Shown here one piece after another: positions 7,313-7,625 of a stretch of 7,625 nt of DNA. Position 1 is the stretch's first letter, and each line of letters starts with the position of its first letter. Origin of the DNA: Gammaproteobacteria bacterium (GTDB lineage: Bacteria > Pseudomonadota > Gammaproteobacteria > Steroidobacterales > Steroidobacteraceae); contig JASHUC010000084.1 in NCBI GenBank assembly GCA_030040235.1, forward strand, positions 1 to 7,625. The letters run 5' to 3'. The translations under genes and the position numbers were made by a program. The notes under the pieces are model-generated. The model was not told the DNA's origin, did not search any database, and saw only the letters and a list, made by a program, of their open reading frames with translations.

Positions 7313-7625
7313 TCAGGGCGTCGCGCCGAATTCTTCGCTGCGAACCTGCGGTAGGGGCGCCGCACGGCTCGCCGCGGCCGCGTGCTGCGCCGAGAGCTTG
7401 CGCATGAGCGGCAGCATTGCGATCGCGACCAGCGTGCAACCGATGCCGGCGAAGCCGAGCTCGGTGAACAGGTGCGTGTAGATCGGCAGGGACTCGACCG
7501 GGTTCGATAGGTTCGCGGGCACGTGCGCGAAATTTGCAACGACGCTCCCGAGGTACTGCGAGATGCCCGAGGCGACGAAGTAGGCGCCCATCATGAATCC
7601 GCCCATGCGCTCGGGCACGTACCGG
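7313..7625 (-). CDS. POT/PTR-family proton-dependent oligopeptide transporter, C-terminal part (5' end missing)
   Basis: Only the last 103 codons are inside the window; the frame runs off the right edge, so the GTG at 7618 is an internal valine and not a start. POT transporters import di- and tripeptides with protons across the inner membrane. The visible part begins RYVPERMGGFMMGAYFVASG, which fits the conserved PERM...G..MG..F segment that precedes and enters the penultimate helix in bacterial POT proteins. Two membrane segments are apparent, about residues 9-32 and 52-74, joined by a polar loop (NLSNPVES). The protein ends in a basic, Ala-rich cytoplasmic tail of about 28 residues. The stop at 7313-7315 is 14 bases from the start of the following transporter gene. 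The family assignment rests on a short fragment; another MFS family is possible but less likely. Confidence 0.82.
   Translation of the reverse strand, partial: RYVPERMGGFMMGAYFVASGISQYLGSVVANFAHVPANLSNPVESLPIYTHLFTELGFAGIGCTLVAIAMLPLMRKLSAQHAAAASRAAPLPQVRSEEFGATP

Noticed and set aside
7299..7439. 47-residue N-terminal extension of the MFS transporter
   Set aside because: It overlaps the coding end of the peptide transporter, is hydrophilic and non-conserved, and the ATG at 7298 has a good ribosome-binding site.
6771..7481. Plus-strand open frame opposite the transporter genes
   Set aside because: The translation is Arg/Glu/His-rich and resembles no membrane or soluble family; the minus strand encodes clear MFS helices and motifs across the same bases.

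Overview
This is an ordinary, densely coded chromosomal window from a high-GC Gram-negative bacterium (roughly two thirds G+C by eye, not computed). The pairing of TamA with TamB points to Pseudomonadota. The POTRA pattern of the TamA protein and the N-terminal conserved block of the TamB protein resemble, from memory, the type common in Alphaproteobacteria, but a high-GC gammaproteobacterium cannot be excluded without a search.

Layout. The left 5975 bases are a plus-strand pair. First comes a tamA gene cut by the left edge: most of its first POTRA domain, two further POTRA domains and the complete Omp85 beta-barrel are present. A complete tamB gene (1331 codons) follows after 25 bases. A 9-codon frame fits exactly between them. 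It starts on the last base of the tamA stop (TGATG) and ends in an ATGA overlap with the tamB start, so translation of the two genes may be coupled. The right 1650 bases are on the minus strand. They hold the 3' end of a POT/PTR-family peptide:proton symporter gene, cut by the right edge, followed 14 bases later by a complete gene for a 440-residue major facilitator transporter related to the aromatic acid:H+ symporters. These two probably form one transcript. The two blocks converge, and the tamB and transporter stop codons abut in the hexamer TGATCA with no intergenic base and no recognisable terminator.

Function. TamA (outer-membrane barrel) and TamB (inner-membrane-anchored, periplasm-spanning beta-rich protein) form the translocation and assembly module, which links the two membranes and is implicated in outer-membrane protein insertion and phospholipid transport. 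The two transporters have no evident link to this envelope machine and look like a separate solute-uptake cluster.

I found no mobile element, CRISPR array, RNA gene or unknown defence-like system, and no gene-free stretch over 300 bases. The points most worth checking are the paired cysteines confined to predicted extracellular loops of the TamA barrel, the relay-like tamA-tamB junction, and the loss of several conserved charged residues in the second half of the aromatic-acid-type transporter.
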